DNA from: an uncultured Sutterella sp.
GTDB taxonomy: Bacteria; Pseudomonadota; Gammaproteobacteria; Burkholderiales; Burkholderiaceae_F
Direction of reading: 5' to 3'
Assembly (NCBI GenBank): GCA_900546995.1
Contig: URFF01000009.1
Span: forward strand, 1 to 36,811
DNA: 36,811 bases
Part shown: positions 21,993 through 30,861 of the stretch, in pieces
Layout: each line of letters starts with the position of its first letter
Position numbering within the stretch: position 1 is the first letter of the stretch
Made by a program: the position numbers and the translations under genes
Notes under the pieces: model-generated
Seen by the model: the letters and a program-made list of their open reading frames with translations, nothing else
Database searches by the model: none
Told to the model about the DNA's origin: nothing

Positions 21993-23156
21993 CTATTTCT
22001 TAACAACGAGTTTATTTTCGGCTTTTACCATTTCAAGCACTTTATCGACCGGCAGAGCCTTGATCGTTGTACCCTTATAGGTCTTGGTGTCCTTAGCGGC
22101 AAATAGCGAATTAATGATTGCTTCTTCCGTGGCTTCGATCGTGGCCATGAAGATCGGCGTCATGTTGTCGTTTTGAACAACACTTTGATTGAGCGTTTCC
22201 AAGGGTTTCGAGTCATACGGAACACGCATCTTTTCGTTGGTGGAGAAGGCGATCACAAAATCACCGGAACCGTTCGAAGCGACACCACCGGCTTTCCCCA
22301 TACCTAACCAGGCGCGTTTCGCAACACGTTCCAGATTGCGAGAATCAAGCGGAGCGTCCGTTGCCACGACGATCATGATGGAGCCGTCAGCGCTTTCAAT
22401 TTCCTTTTGATAAGGATAACCGCCCAAGGCCTTACCGACTTCAACGCCGTCGACATTTAAAAGACCGCCGAAGTTGGTTTGCACCAACACACCAACCGTG
22501 TATCCACCCATGGAGTCAGGCAGGACGCGAGAAGCCGTGCCGATACCGCCTTTCCAGTTAAAGGCGATGGTGCCGGTGCCGGCTCCAACGCAACCTTCTT
22601 CCACCGGACCGGATTTGGCCGACTGGATGGCCTTTAACACATCAGACGGTTGGACAAAGCGGGCACGAATATCGTTAATGGATCCGTCGTTGGTTTCACC
22701 GACAATGGCATTGACCGAGCGCACGTCGGCATTTTCCTTAAAGGAGAACGTGTAATCGATAATGCCGTTGATACCGGAGGCAACGTTGAGGGTGTTGGTT
22801 AAAACAATCGGCGTTTCAATATTGCCAAGTTCTTTAACCTGAGGATAACCTGTCATCTTACCGAAGGCATTGCCTAAGAAAATACCGGCAGGCACTTTGT
22901 TGCGGAAGATATTGTCCGTATGAGGCACAATGGCCGTGACTCCGGTGTGCATACCCTTCTTGTCATCAACCATCGTCACTTGGCCGACCAGGACTCCTTT
23001 AACGTCGGTAATGGCGTTATTGGCACCGGTGTGCAGAACACCGATTTCGATACCGAGATCGCGCGGACGTTGACCGGCGTCAGCGTAAGCCGCTGAAGTG
23101 GCCAACACGGCAAATGAGAAGGCGACGGCAGAAGCCAATTTTGTTAAACGAGTCAT
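21993..23156 (-). CDS. P1 family (DmpA/BapA-type) peptidase, exported form
   Basis: 387 aa. The first about 25 residues (MTRLTKLASAVAFSFAVLATSAAYA) form a Sec signal peptide with an AYA cut site, so this copy acts in the periplasm. The body aligns over its whole length with the downstream gene; predicted autoprocessing is before Ser259 (ESADGSIMIVVATDAPL), with GAGTGTIAFNWKGGIGTASR and GGVASNGSGDFVIAFST conserved. AGGAGG sits at good distance from the ATG. A small inverted repeat, TAGGG-ATTA-CCCTA (23172-23185), lies just upstream of the ribosome site and could be an operator. The pair suggests peptide processing on both sides of the inner membrane. Confidence 0.93.
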   Translation of the reverse strand: MTRLTKLASAVAFSFAVLATSAAYADAGQRPRDLGIEIGVLHTGANNAITDVKGVLVGQVTMVDDKKGMHTGVTAIVPHTDNIFRNKVPAGIFLGNAFGKMTGYPQVKELGNIETPIVLTNTLNVASGINGIIDYTFSFKENADVRSVNAIVGETNDGSINDIRARFVQPSDVLKAIQSAKSGPVEEGCVGAGTGTIAFNWKGGIGTASRVLPDSMGGYTVGVLVQTNFGGLLNVDGVEVGKALGGYPYQKEIESADGSIMIVVATDAPLDSRNLERVAKRAWLGMGKAGGVASNGSGDFVIAFSTNEKMRVPYDSKPLETLNQSVVQNDNMTPIFMATIEATEEAIINSLFAAKDTKTYKGTTIKALPVDKVLEMVKAENKLVVKK

Positions 23157-23243
23157 TTGAAACCTCCTATTTAGGGATTACCCTAGTTTCTCCCTCTAGG
23201 CTAGTCCACTTTTTGGATTTGCACAAGTAGCCTTTTGAACAAA

Positions 23244-23275
23244 AAAAACGCCTGAAGTTTCCCTCAGGCGTTTTT
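23244..23275. terminator. Terminator of valS
   Basis: AAAAACGCCTGA (23244-23255) and TCAGGCGTTTTT (23264-23275), with T runs on both strands. Confidence 0.9.
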
Positions 23276-23293
23276 CCTCACTGTATGAAGAGG

Positions 23294-26122
23294 TTATGCT
23301 TGCGGCAATTTGGCTAATTGCTCTTTGACTTTTTCGAGCAATTTGGTGTTGCCTTCGAGCCGTTCGCGTTCTTGAGCCACCACGGCTTCAGGAGCGCGGG
23401 CAACGAATTTTTCGTTACCGAGCTTCGCTTGCGACTTCTTAATTTCGCCTTCCAGTCGAGCGGCTTCTTTGCTTAAACGTTCACGTTCAGCAGCCACATC
23501 GATTTCAACAACAAGCATGAGCTTATAGTCTTCAACAATCGCCACAGGCGCAATGGAACCCTTGTGCGCCGCATTGATATCGGCGGTGATTTCCACGTCA
23601 CTCACACGAGCCAGGTGCTTGATGTACGGAGCGACCGCTTCAAGGACTTCCGCGTTGCCTTCAACGGCCAAGGGCACCTTTTGCGAGGGCGAGAGTTGCA
23701 TTTCACCGCGAAGATTACGCACGGCATCAATCATGGCCTTGGTTAAGCTCATCTTGTGATCAGCCGACTCATCGTTTGAACCAAAACCGGTCTTCGGGTA
23801 AGCCTGAATCATGATCGAGGTTTCATCGTCTTCACAACGGGTACCGGCCACAACGCTAACCTTTTGCCAGAGTTCTTCCGTGATGAACGGAATAATCGGA
23901 TGAGCGAGACGCAACACCGCTTCAAGTACCGTGATTAACGTATGGCGTGTGCCGCGTTGTTGGGCTTCATCACCATTGGCTAATTGCACTTTGGTTAATT
24001 CCAAATACCAGTCGCAGTATTGATCCCAAACAAAGGAGTAGATGGCATTGGCGGCATTGTCCAAACGCCATTCATCAAAGGCTTTATGCACTTCGGCGAT
24101 GGTCCGATCCAACTCACGCAAAATCCATTGGTCAACAAAGGATAATGTCATTGTTTGGTTTTCACCCAAACCGCAGTCTTTGCCTTGAACGTTCATCAAA
24201 ACGAAACGGGTGGCGTTCCAGAGTTTGTTGCAGAAATTGCGATAGCCTTCGGCACGGCGCAAATCGAAGTTAATATTGCGGCCGAGCGTGGCGTAGGCTG
24301 CCATCGTAAAGCGCAATGCATCAGCCCCGTGCGGGGTGATCCCGTTGGGGTACGTTTTGCGCAATTTCTTTTCGATAATCGGTGCTTTTTCCGGTTGACG
24401 CAAGCCGCAGGTATTTTTCTTAATGAGGCTTTCCAAGTCAATACCGTCCATGATGTCCAAGGGGTCAAGCGTATTGCCTTCGCTCTTAGACATCTTATTG
24501 CCTTCGGCATCACGCACCAAGCCGTGAAGATACACGCCTTTAAACGGAACACGACCGGTGAAGTAACGCGTCATCATCACCATACGGGCAACCCAGAAGA
24601 AGATGATGTCGTAGCCCGTGACCAAAACAGAGCTCGGTAAGAAAAGATCGTAACCTTCTTCTTTCATCTTCTCTTCATTAGGCCAGCCCATCGTGGAGAA
24701 GGGGACCAAGGCTGAAGAGAACCATGTATCGAGCACGTCTTCGTCGCGCGTGAGCACAGCGTCGGTGCCAGCCATCTTTTGGGCCTCAGCTTCGTTGTGA
24801 GCCACATAGACCTTACCGTTTTGGTCATACCAAGCCGGAATTTGGTGACCCCACCAGAGTTGGCGAGACAAGCACCAATCTTGAATATTTTCAAGCCATT
24901 GACGGTAAACGCCACGCCATTCTTTCGGTTGAATGTTCACTTCGCCCGATTCGACAGCGTCAAGGCCGATCTCACCGATGGAACGACCGGCAAAGTGACG
25001 GCCCTCGGGGATCGGTTTGCTCATGGCCATGTACCATTGTTCAGAGAGCATCGGTTCAACGATTTCACCGGTTCGTGTCACACGCGGCACCATATGAACG
25101 TGATCTTTGATGCCCACTAAAAGGCCTTGAGCCTTCAAGTCTTCCACACAGGCCTTACGGGCTTCGTAACGGTCCATGCCACGGTATTTTTCAGGCACAT
25201 TGTCATTCATCTTGGCCGTTTTGGTCATCACTTGGAGCGGTTCCAAGTGATGGCGTTGACCAACCGCGAAGTCGTTAAAGTCATGAGCCGGTGTGATTTT
25301 GACGCAGCCGGAACCAAATTCACGATCAACGTATTCGTCAGCGATCACGGGGATTTCACGATCGCAAAGGGGCAACTTCAGCATTTTGCCGATCAGATGC
25401 TGATAGCGTTCATCTTCGGGGTGAACAGCCACGGCTTGGTCGCCGAAAAGGGTTTCCGGGCGAGTCGTTGCCACCACAACGCCTTCGCCGCCGTCAGCGG
25501 CAGGGTAACGGATTTCCCAAAGGTGGCCTTTTTCTTCAACGCTTTCAACTTCAAGGTCACTCACGGCGCTTTGCAGCTTCGGGTCCCAGTTCACCAAACG
25601 TTTGCCGCGGTAGATGAGGCCGTCGTTATAAAGTTGAACAAACGCTTCAATAACGACTTTGCTTAACTTTTCATCCATCGTGAAATACAGACGATCCCAG
25701 TCAACGGAGTCGCCCATGCGGCGGATTTGTTGCAAAATCGTGCCGCCGGAGAACTTTTGCCATTCCCAGACACGGGCGACGAAGTCTTCTCGCTTCATGT
25801 CACGGCGGTTAAGCCCTTCTTTTTCCAGTTGGCGTTCAACCACAATTTGCGTGGCGATACCGGCATGGTCGGTGCCGGGAACCCACGTTGTGTTATAGCC
25901 CATCATGCGATGGTAGCGCACAAGGGTATCCATGACGGATTGGTTAAAGGCGTGACCCATGTGCAAAATGCCCGTGATGTTCGGGGGCGGCAATTGGATA
26001 CTAAACGAGGGTTTTGAAGGGTCTTTGGAAGCCTTGAAATAACCGTGTTGTTCCCAGAAGGGATACCAGCGTTTTTCAATTTCAGACGGTTCAAAACTCT
26101 TTGCAAGTTCTTCGGTGCTCAT
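23294..26122 (-). CDS. valS: Valyl-tRNA synthetase
   Basis: 942 aa from the ATG at 26122. Class Ia synthetase that charges tRNA-Val and edits mischarged threonine. Seen: PPPNITGILHMGH (the HIGH motif, about 46-57), the CP1 editing region with TTRPETLFGDQAVAV, NKMSKSEGN (KMSKS about 543-547), the anticodon-binding domain, and the C-terminal coiled coil (VEIDVAAERERLSKEAARLEGEIKKSQAKL) that is special to ValRS. A GTG five codons upstream (26137) is possible, but homology and usual practice favour MSTEELAKSFEP. It is the last gene of the pepA-holC-ORF-valS cluster, with a strong terminator after it. Confidence 0.98.
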   Translation of the reverse strand: MSTEELAKSFEPSEIEKRWYPFWEQHGYFKASKDPSKPSFSIQLPPPNITGILHMGHAFNQSVMDTLVRYHRMMGYNTTWVPGTDHAGIATQIVVERQLEKEGLNRRDMKREDFVARVWEWQKFSGGTILQQIRRMGDSVDWDRLYFTMDEKLSKVVIEAFVQLYNDGLIYRGKRLVNWDPKLQSAVSDLEVESVEEKGHLWEIRYPAADGGEGVVVATTRPETLFGDQAVAVHPEDERYQHLIGKMLKLPLCDREIPVIADEYVDREFGSGCVKITPAHDFNDFAVGQRHHLEPLQVMTKTAKMNDNVPEKYRGMDRYEARKACVEDLKAQGLLVGIKDHVHMVPRVTRTGEIVEPMLSEQWYMAMSKPIPEGRHFAGRSIGEIGLDAVESGEVNIQPKEWRGVYRQWLENIQDWCLSRQLWWGHQIPAWYDQNGKVYVAHNEAEAQKMAGTDAVLTRDEDVLDTWFSSALVPFSTMGWPNEEKMKEEGYDLFLPSSVLVTGYDIIFFWVARMVMMTRYFTGRVPFKGVYLHGLVRDAEGNKMSKSEGNTLDPLDIMDGIDLESLIKKNTCGLRQPEKAPIIEKKLRKTYPNGITPHGADALRFTMAAYATLGRNINFDLRRAEGYRNFCNKLWNATRFVLMNVQGKDCGLGENQTMTLSFVDQWILRELDRTIAEVHKAFDEWRLDNAANAIYSFVWDQYCDWYLELTKVQLANGDEAQQRGTRHTLITVLEAVLRLAHPIIPFITEELWQKVSVVAGTRCEDDETSIMIQAYPKTGFGSNDESADHKMSLTKAMIDAVRNLRGEMQLSPSQKVPLAVEGNAEVLEAVAPYIKHLARVSDVEITADINAAHKGSIAPVAIVEDYKLMLVVEIDVAAERERLSKEAARLEGEIKKSQAKLGNEKFVARAPEAVVAQERERLEGNTKLLEKVKEQLAKLPQA

Positions 26123-26158
26123 GATTTTTTCTTTCACAAAACTTTGAACAATAAACGG

Positions 26159-26515
26159 TTACGAGGATTTCTTTGCCATTTGTTTGGCAATTTCGTCTTG
26201 CACGCATTCAGTGATCATTGTACGTAACTCAGTACGAAGTTCTTCGTGCAGGCGTTGATAGTGTTTGCTAAGCGCGACGGTGAGAATGTCATCCAGACGC
26301 TCTTCAACAGCTTGGCAGATCGCTGGAGCGAGCTCCTCGACCAAAGGCTGGTCGTCGGGCGCAGAGTCAGCCGCGCGATCATTCGAGCCGAGGCCGTCAA
26401 CGTGGCGCAACACACGACTGAGTTCTTCCCATTGCAGGGGAATGCGGTCATTGAGAAGAGGAATATCGTCCCTCGGACCGATGGTTGGTTCCTTTCTCAG
26501 TAAATCAGGGCTCAT
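26159..26515 (-). CDS. Small protein between holC and valS (DUF2486-like)
   Basis: 118 aa. Short hydrophilic protein: an N-terminal part with EPTIGPRDDIPLLNDRI, an acidic middle, and a helical C-terminus (LHEELRTELRTMITECVQDEIAKQMAKKSS) likely to form a coiled coil. Proteins with the 'PTLTxxxxDVPLLTEvV'-like start are found at this place in many Burkholderiales (DUF2486); the match is by position and pattern only. The start codon overlaps the holC stop by one base (TAATG), so translation is coupled. Function unknown; the location suggests a link to the replisome or to nothing more than shared expression. Confidence 0.75.
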   Translation of the reverse strand: MSPDLLRKEPTIGPRDDIPLLNDRIPLQWEELSRVLRHVDGLGSNDRAADSAPDDQPLVEELAPAICQAVEERLDDILTVALSKHYQRLHEELRTELRTMITECVQDEIAKQMAKKSS

Positions 26516-26949
26516 TAGTGGCCTCCTTGGTCATGTGCAGTGGGGGATAGCCCTGCACGACGATATATCATGAAACGCTCGCGGGCCGGAACGCGCTCGT
26601 TTTCAGCAGCGCCGACTATATCAATGACGCGCCCGAAACGAGTAAAAAGCGTCATGAAGTCATCCGGCACCTGCTCATCGAGCAAAATTAACACGTCACG
26701 AGCCGGTAAGCGAGTTTCGTCAGTATGGTAAATAATGGGGGTTTCGGCCGCCAACTCATCGGTTGCGCTAACGTGCGGGTAAAAACCGGTGGGCTCAAAA
26801 CTCCAAAGCAAACGGCTGAAATTATCCAGTCGATGCGAATCCCGGCACCAAAGGGCAACCGTCAGATTCATCGATCGGGCTTTGCGTACGACGCGGCACG
26901 CGTAAGCCAAACGATTGACAACATTAAAATGGAAATCCAACCGCTGCAT
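26515..26949 (-). CDS. holC: DNA polymerase III chi subunit
   Basis: 144 aa from the ATG at 26949. Chi joins the clamp loader (through psi) to single-strand binding protein. The fold pattern is recognisable: MQRLDFHFNVVNRLAYACRVVRKARSMNLTVALWCRDSHRLDNFSRLLWSFEPTGFYPHV (the early 'C..A..A' helix, then a strand and the 'FxPH' element), followed by PIIYHTD...ARDVLILLDEQVPDDF and RERFMIYRRAGL at the end, as in E. coli HolC (147 aa). The ATG lies 5 bp after the pepA stop; a longer start at 26988 would overlap pepA. pepA-holC is a classic neighbour pair. Confidence 0.9.
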   Translation of the reverse strand: MQRLDFHFNVVNRLAYACRVVRKARSMNLTVALWCRDSHRLDNFSRLLWSFEPTGFYPHVSATDELAAETPIIYHTDETRLPARDVLILLDEQVPDDFMTLFTRFGRVIDIVGAAENERVPARERFMIYRRAGLSPTAHDQGGH

Positions 26950-26954
26950 CGTTT

Positions 26955-28433
26955 TTACGCTCTGGCGTGGGCCATTTGATGAAGCCAAGTCAATAGCAAG
27001 CCAACGGGGCGTCCCGTGCTATGGGGGAGTTTTCCGCCCACATAAGCCGTGGCGGCGATGTCCAGGTGCGCCCAGGAGGTGTCTTCCGGAACAAATTGCG
27101 CAAGAAATGTCGCTGCGACAGAGGCACCGGCTCCGCCAGCCGGACCTGTGTTGGCGCAATCGGCGATATTGGATTTTAAGCGTGACTTGAAGTGCGGACC
27201 GTTAAAGGGGAGTGTCCAGACTGGGTCAATCGCCACATCAGCTGCCGTTTCAAGCGTTCCGCATAGCATCGGATCGTTCACAAATAAGCCGGTGAAATGA
27301 TCACCCAAAGCGGTACCAACCGCACCGGTTAATGTGGCCACGTCAATGAGCGCTTCCGGTTCAAAACGAGCCGAATACGTCATCGCATCGCACATCACTA
27401 AACGGCCTTCGGCATCGGTGTTGGCAATTTCAACCGTTAAACCCGCTAACGTATCAATTACGTCGGCCGGACGATAAGCGTTACCGTCAGGCAGATTTTC
27501 GCAAGCCGGAATCAATGCAATCACGTTTAACGGCAACTTCATGCTGGCACAAGCGTGAAAAACCGCAAGCACCGTGGCAGCGCCACACATGTCGTACTTC
27601 ATTTCCGTGATGCGCTGTTTGGCTTTTAAGCAAATACCACCGGCATCAAAGGTAATGCCCTTGCCCACAAAGCAAATGGGAGCGTCATTTTTCTTGCCAC
27701 CTGCGTAATGCAATTCAATAAAGCGGGGCTTGACGTCAGAACCTCGGGCTACGGCCATAAAAGCGTGCATGCCGATTTTTTCGATGGATTTTTCATCGTG
27801 AACGGTGACCGTGACGCCTTTGATCTTTTTATAAGACTTGGCGACTTCACCCAGATAAGAAGGCGTGCAAACATTGGGCGGCAAATTACCGAGATACTTC
27901 GCTTCGTTAACGGCGCTACCGATGGCTTGACCCAATTGAAGGGCATCTTTAACCATGTCGGTATTTTTGTTAACAAGCAAGGTGACCTTGCGGGAATTCT
28001 TTTCGTTGATATCGGCTGCCTTGATTGGCTCGTGTTCCGTGAGCGCCAAGCGGGCCATATGCATCACGGTCCATTCAACCGTGCGACCGGCGGCTAGCCA
28101 ATCAAGCACTGAAACAGCGATATGTTGATTCGACGTAGCGGCTAAAGCAGCTCGGAAAGCTTTTTCAAAAGCGATGTCGTCAAAGTTTTCGATTTTTCCA
28201 AGGTTGACCACCACAAGTTCGGAAACGTTCAACCCCTCGGGGCGGTGAAAACGAATGACCTCAGTTTCTTTGCTGAAAAAAGTTTTATTGGTGGCGAGCT
28301 CCGATAAAAGCCCCTTGGCGGCCATATCCAAAGCCACTTCCGTTTCGGTGAACTGGCCGTCTTCAAACAAGCCAACAACAAGGCTTTGGGCGCTGATGTC
28401 CGTTAATTGTTTGGTGCTGATTTCAAATTTCAC
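26955..28433 (-). CDS. pepA: Leucyl aminopeptidase (M17)
   Basis: 492 aa. Cytosolic hexameric dizinc aminopeptidase that removes N-terminal Leu and other residues from peptides; in E. coli PepA also binds DNA at cer and carAB. The metal and catalytic sites are intact: VGKGITFDAGGICLK (about 256-270), MKYDMCGAA (about 278-286) and the signature NTDAEGRLVMCDAM (about 338-351). The N-terminal macrodomain-like region (1-165) is present. First gene of the pepA-holC-ORF-valS group. The 118-bp region upstream is shared with the divergent VOC gene. Confidence 0.97.
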   Translation of the reverse strand: MKFEISTKQLTDISAQSLVVGLFEDGQFTETEVALDMAAKGLLSELATNKTFFSKETEVIRFHRPEGLNVSELVVVNLGKIENFDDIAFEKAFRAALAATSNQHIAVSVLDWLAAGRTVEWTVMHMARLALTEHEPIKAADINEKNSRKVTLLVNKNTDMVKDALQLGQAIGSAVNEAKYLGNLPPNVCTPSYLGEVAKSYKKIKGVTVTVHDEKSIEKIGMHAFMAVARGSDVKPRFIELHYAGGKKNDAPICFVGKGITFDAGGICLKAKQRITEMKYDMCGAATVLAVFHACASMKLPLNVIALIPACENLPDGNAYRPADVIDTLAGLTVEIANTDAEGRLVMCDAMTYSARFEPEALIDVATLTGAVGTALGDHFTGLFVNDPMLCGTLETAADVAIDPVWTLPFNGPHFKSRLKSNIADCANTGPAGGAGASVAATFLAQFVPEDTSWAHLDIAATAYVGGKLPHSTGRPVGLLLTWLHQMAHARA

Positions 28434-28505
28434 GATCGAAAACCTAAAAAAGAGTTTAAGGCAAGATATTTTAGAGTAAAAAATGAGCTTTTACGTGGGC
28501 TTCCA

Positions 28506-28511
28506 TATAAT
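28506..28511 (+). promoter_or_regulatory. Candidate -10 element of the VOC gene
   Basis: A perfect TATAAT about 40 bp before the start at 28552, but with no good -35 at the right distance. Possibly activator-dependent. Confidence 0.3.
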
Positions 28512-28551
28512 AATGACTGTGACAGATTGCTTTTGAGCAAGGAGCCTCTAT

Positions 28552-28956
28552 ATGTCAGATTATCCAAAATTACGTTTATCCCGGCTCACTAAAGATGTTG
28601 AGTTGTTATTGCCCTTTTATTGTGATGGTTTGGGCTTTGAAGTATTGGATCGTTCCGAAAACGTCGACGGCATGGATACCGTCTTGTTAGGTCACAAAGA
28701 TTGGCCGTATCAGTTTGAATTTTCTCAGGTTCGAGGCCAGTCGGTGGCCCCGCGTGCGCCCTCTTCGGAACACTATCGTGTGTTTTGCATTGAAGACGAT
28801 GCCCAATGGAGTGCTCGACTTGCCGCGATGTTCCAAGCCGGTGTGCCCCAAGTGACTCCGCCGATTCAATATATCAACGGCAAATGGCCTTGTGTCGCAT
28901 ACGAAGATGCCGATGGCTATCGAGTCGTCTTGGTTCACGGACACTGGAAAAAGTAA
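28552..28956 (+). CDS. VOC family protein (glyoxalase/bleomycin-resistance fold)
   Basis: 134 aa. A single vicinal-oxygen-chelate unit pair: SRLTKDVELLLPFYCDGLGFEVLDRSEN is the first beta-alpha-beta-beta-beta module, and FCIEDDAQWSARLAAMFQAGVPQV...GKWPCVAYEDADGYRVVLVHG is the second, ending in the 'DPDGYxIELV'-like strand. Members include glyoxalase I, dioxygenases and antibiotic-binding proteins; the substrate cannot be told from this sequence. AAGGAG precedes the ATG. A terminator separates it from the GNAT gene, although the genes point the same way. Confidence 0.88.
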   Translation: MSDYPKLRLSRLTKDVELLLPFYCDGLGFEVLDRSENVDGMDTVLLGHKDWPYQFEFSQVRGQSVAPRAPSSEHYRVFCIEDDAQWSARLAAMFQAGVPQVTPPIQYINGKWPCVAYEDADGYRVVLVHGHWKK

Positions 28957-28979
28957 GCTGGATTGCAGTTGACTCATCG

Positions 28980-29014
28980 CGCAGCTTCGAATTCGATTTG
29001 AGGCTGCGTTTTTT
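28980..29014 (+). terminator. Terminator after the VOC gene
   Basis: CGCAGC (28980-28985) and GCTGCG (29003-29008), followed by TTTTTTG. Confidence 0.75.
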
Positions 29015-29026
29015 GTTGGAGAGATC

Positions 29027-29554
29027 ATGATCTCAATTCGTGAAGCAACATTAAAAGATGCGGAGATTCTCGCTGAAATAGAGGCGGTCAGCTTCCCCGA
29101 GGCTGAAGCCTGTAGCTTGGAGAATTTCAAAAAGCGTTTGTCCGTTTTCGCTGATTGCTTTTTGATCCTTGAAAAAGACGGGCGAGCGGTCGGACTCATT
29201 GATGGGATGGTGACCGATCAAACGACCATTACGGACGACCTTTATGAGAATGCCTCTTTGCATAATCCCAATGGACGTTGGCAAAGCATTTTTGGTTTAG
29301 CGGTTATTCCCGAAGAACGTCATCAGGGGTTTGCGGCTTTACTGATGATGGAAATGATTGAAAAGGCCCGACGCGAAAAACGAGCCGGATTGATTCTGAC
29401 TTGTAAAGAACAACTGATCGATTTTTATCGTCAGTTCGGCTACGAGAATCACGGACTTTCCGCCTCTGTTCATGGGGGTGCGGCTTGGTACGATATGGTG
29501 TTGGATTTTTCCAAGGTACCGGAATCAGGATTTTGGAATGTTAAAACGCAGTGA
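29027..29554 (+). CDS. GNAT family N-acetyltransferase
   Basis: 175 aa. The N-terminus ISIREATLKDAEILAEIEAVSFPEAEA fits the first strand and helices of GNAT folds, and the acetyl-CoA motif A is FGLAVIPEERHQGFAALLMMEMIEKAR (RxxGxA type). The C-terminal part LILTCKEQLIDFYRQFGYENHGLS is the usual motif B. It transfers an acetyl group to an unknown amine. GGAGAG precedes the ATG. Its last 17 bases overlap the start of the U32 gene, so the two are translationally linked and may act on related targets, for example protein or RNA modification. Confidence 0.88.
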   Translation: MISIREATLKDAEILAEIEAVSFPEAEACSLENFKKRLSVFADCFLILEKDGRAVGLIDGMVTDQTTITDDLYENASLHNPNGRWQSIFGLAVIPEERHQGFAALLMMEMIEKARREKRAGLILTCKEQLIDFYRQFGYENHGLSASVHGGAAWYDMVLDFSKVPESGFWNVKTQ

Positions 29555-30806
29555 CTTTGAAATTATGGCCCCGGTCGGTTCTCGAGAGAGCCTTTATGCG
29601 GCGATTCAAGCCGGAGCCGATGCGATTTATTTTGGTGTTGAGAGCCTCAACATGCGTGCGCATTCTGCAAAAGCGTTTACGGTTGAGGATTTAAAGGATA
29701 TCGCCCGTATCTGCCACGAGCATCAAATCAAGACTTACTTGACGGTCAATACGATTATTTATGATGGCGAAATGTCACTCATGCGATCGATTATTGATGC
29801 AGCGAAAGAGGCCAATATCGATGCGGTGATCGCAAGTGACGTGGCTGTTATGAGCTATTGCCGTCAGTGTGGCGTGGAGGTGCATCTTTCAACGCAGCTC
29901 AATATTTCCAATGTTGAGTCACTTCGATTTTTCTCGCAATTTGCCGACGTTGTGGTTTTGGCTCGGGAACTGAATCTTGACCAGGTTCAAGTCATTCACG
30001 AAGCGATCGAAAAAGAGAATATTTGCGGTCCTTCGGGCGAGCCTGTTCGTATCGAGATGTTCTGCCATGGGGCGCTTTGCATGGCGGTGAGCGGCAAGTG
30101 CTACTTGAGTTTGTCAACGCGAGGCTATAGCGCCAATCGCGGCTCTTGCATTCAAACGTGCCGACGCTCTTATATTGCCAAAGATAAAGAGCGTGATATC
30201 GAGTTTGAGATCGATAACCAGTACATCATGAGTCCGAAGGACCTGAAGACCATCGGATTTTTGGATCGAATGGTGAAGGCCGGTGTGCGGGTTTTCAAAA
30301 TTGAGGGGCGAGCTCGTGGCCCTGAATATGTTCGGACCGTGACCGAGTGTTATGACGAAGCACTTTGCGCCATTGCCGAGGGCCGTTGGTCTGAAGCGGT
30401 CAGTCGCAGTTGGGACGCGCGTTTGGCGACGGTGTTTAATCGTGGTTTCTGGGATGGGTATTATTTGGGACAACCCGTTGGTGAATTAACAAAGCACTAC
30501 GGATCTCAGGCAACGGAGCGCAAAACGTTTGCCGGGCTTTGTGTGAAATATTTCTCAAAGCTCGGTGTTGGGGAGTTTCTTGTTCAAGCGCAGGATTTTC
30601 AATTGGGAGACAAACTTTTAATTACCGGTCCGACCACAGGTGCGGTGTATGTAACGCCTCAGGAAATTCTCAACGACGCTCAGTCTGTGTCAGAAGTCAA
30701 AAAGGGGATGGATATCACCTTTAAAGTACCGGAAAAAGTTCGCGAGCACGATAAGCTTTACGTTGTTCGGTTAACTCGACCTGAAGATATTCAAAAAGAC
30801 GTTTAG
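29538..30806 (+). CDS. U32 family protein (TrhP/YegQ-like, probable RNA hydroxylation)
   Basis: 422 aa from the ATG at 29538, which has CAGGA 7 nt upstream; the longer frame from 29472 overlaps GNAT more and adds unrelated residues. Family signature: FEIMAPVGSRESLYAAIQAGADAIYFGVESLNMR at the start, then EMFCHGALCMAVSGKCYLS...NRGSCIQTCR (about 174-209), whose cysteines (176, 188, 204, 208) match the iron-sulfur cluster of UbiU/UbiV, TrhP and RlhA. YIMSPKDLKTI and FKIEGRARGPEYV are typical too. Known relatives hydroxylate tRNA U34 (TrhP), 23S rRNA (RlhA) or ubiquinone precursors; length and single-domain layout fit TrhP best. It is annotated 'peptidase U32' in databases, but protease activity is doubtful. 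Confidence 0.85.
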   Translation: MLKRSDFEIMAPVGSRESLYAAIQAGADAIYFGVESLNMRAHSAKAFTVEDLKDIARICHEHQIKTYLTVNTIIYDGEMSLMRSIIDAAKEANIDAVIASDVAVMSYCRQCGVEVHLSTQLNISNVESLRFFSQFADVVVLARELNLDQVQVIHEAIEKENICGPSGEPVRIEMFCHGALCMAVSGKCYLSLSTRGYSANRGSCIQTCRRSYIAKDKERDIEFEIDNQYIMSPKDLKTIGFLDRMVKAGVRVFKIEGRARGPEYVRTVTECYDEALCAIAEGRWSEAVSRSWDARLATVFNRGFWDGYYLGQPVGELTKHYGSQATERKTFAGLCVKYFSKLGVGEFLVQAQDFQLGDKLLITGPTTGAVYVTPQEILNDAQSVSEVKKGMDITFKVPEKVREHDKLYVVRLTRPEDIQKDV

Positions 30807-30816
30807 ACGAAAAAAA

Positions 30817-30851
30817 GGCCAACTTTCTCCTTGAAGTTGGCCCAAATTTTT
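30817..30851. terminator. Bidirectional terminator
   Basis: GGCCAACTT (30817-30825) and AAGTTGGCC (30834-30842), with T runs on both strands. It serves the U32 gene and the convergent membrane-protein gene. Confidence 0.88.
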
Positions 30852-30861
30852 TTGAGAATAA

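Noticed and set aside
25127..25666. 179-aa plus-strand frame inside valS
   Set aside because: Antisense to a certain gene; Phe/His-rich shadow composition.
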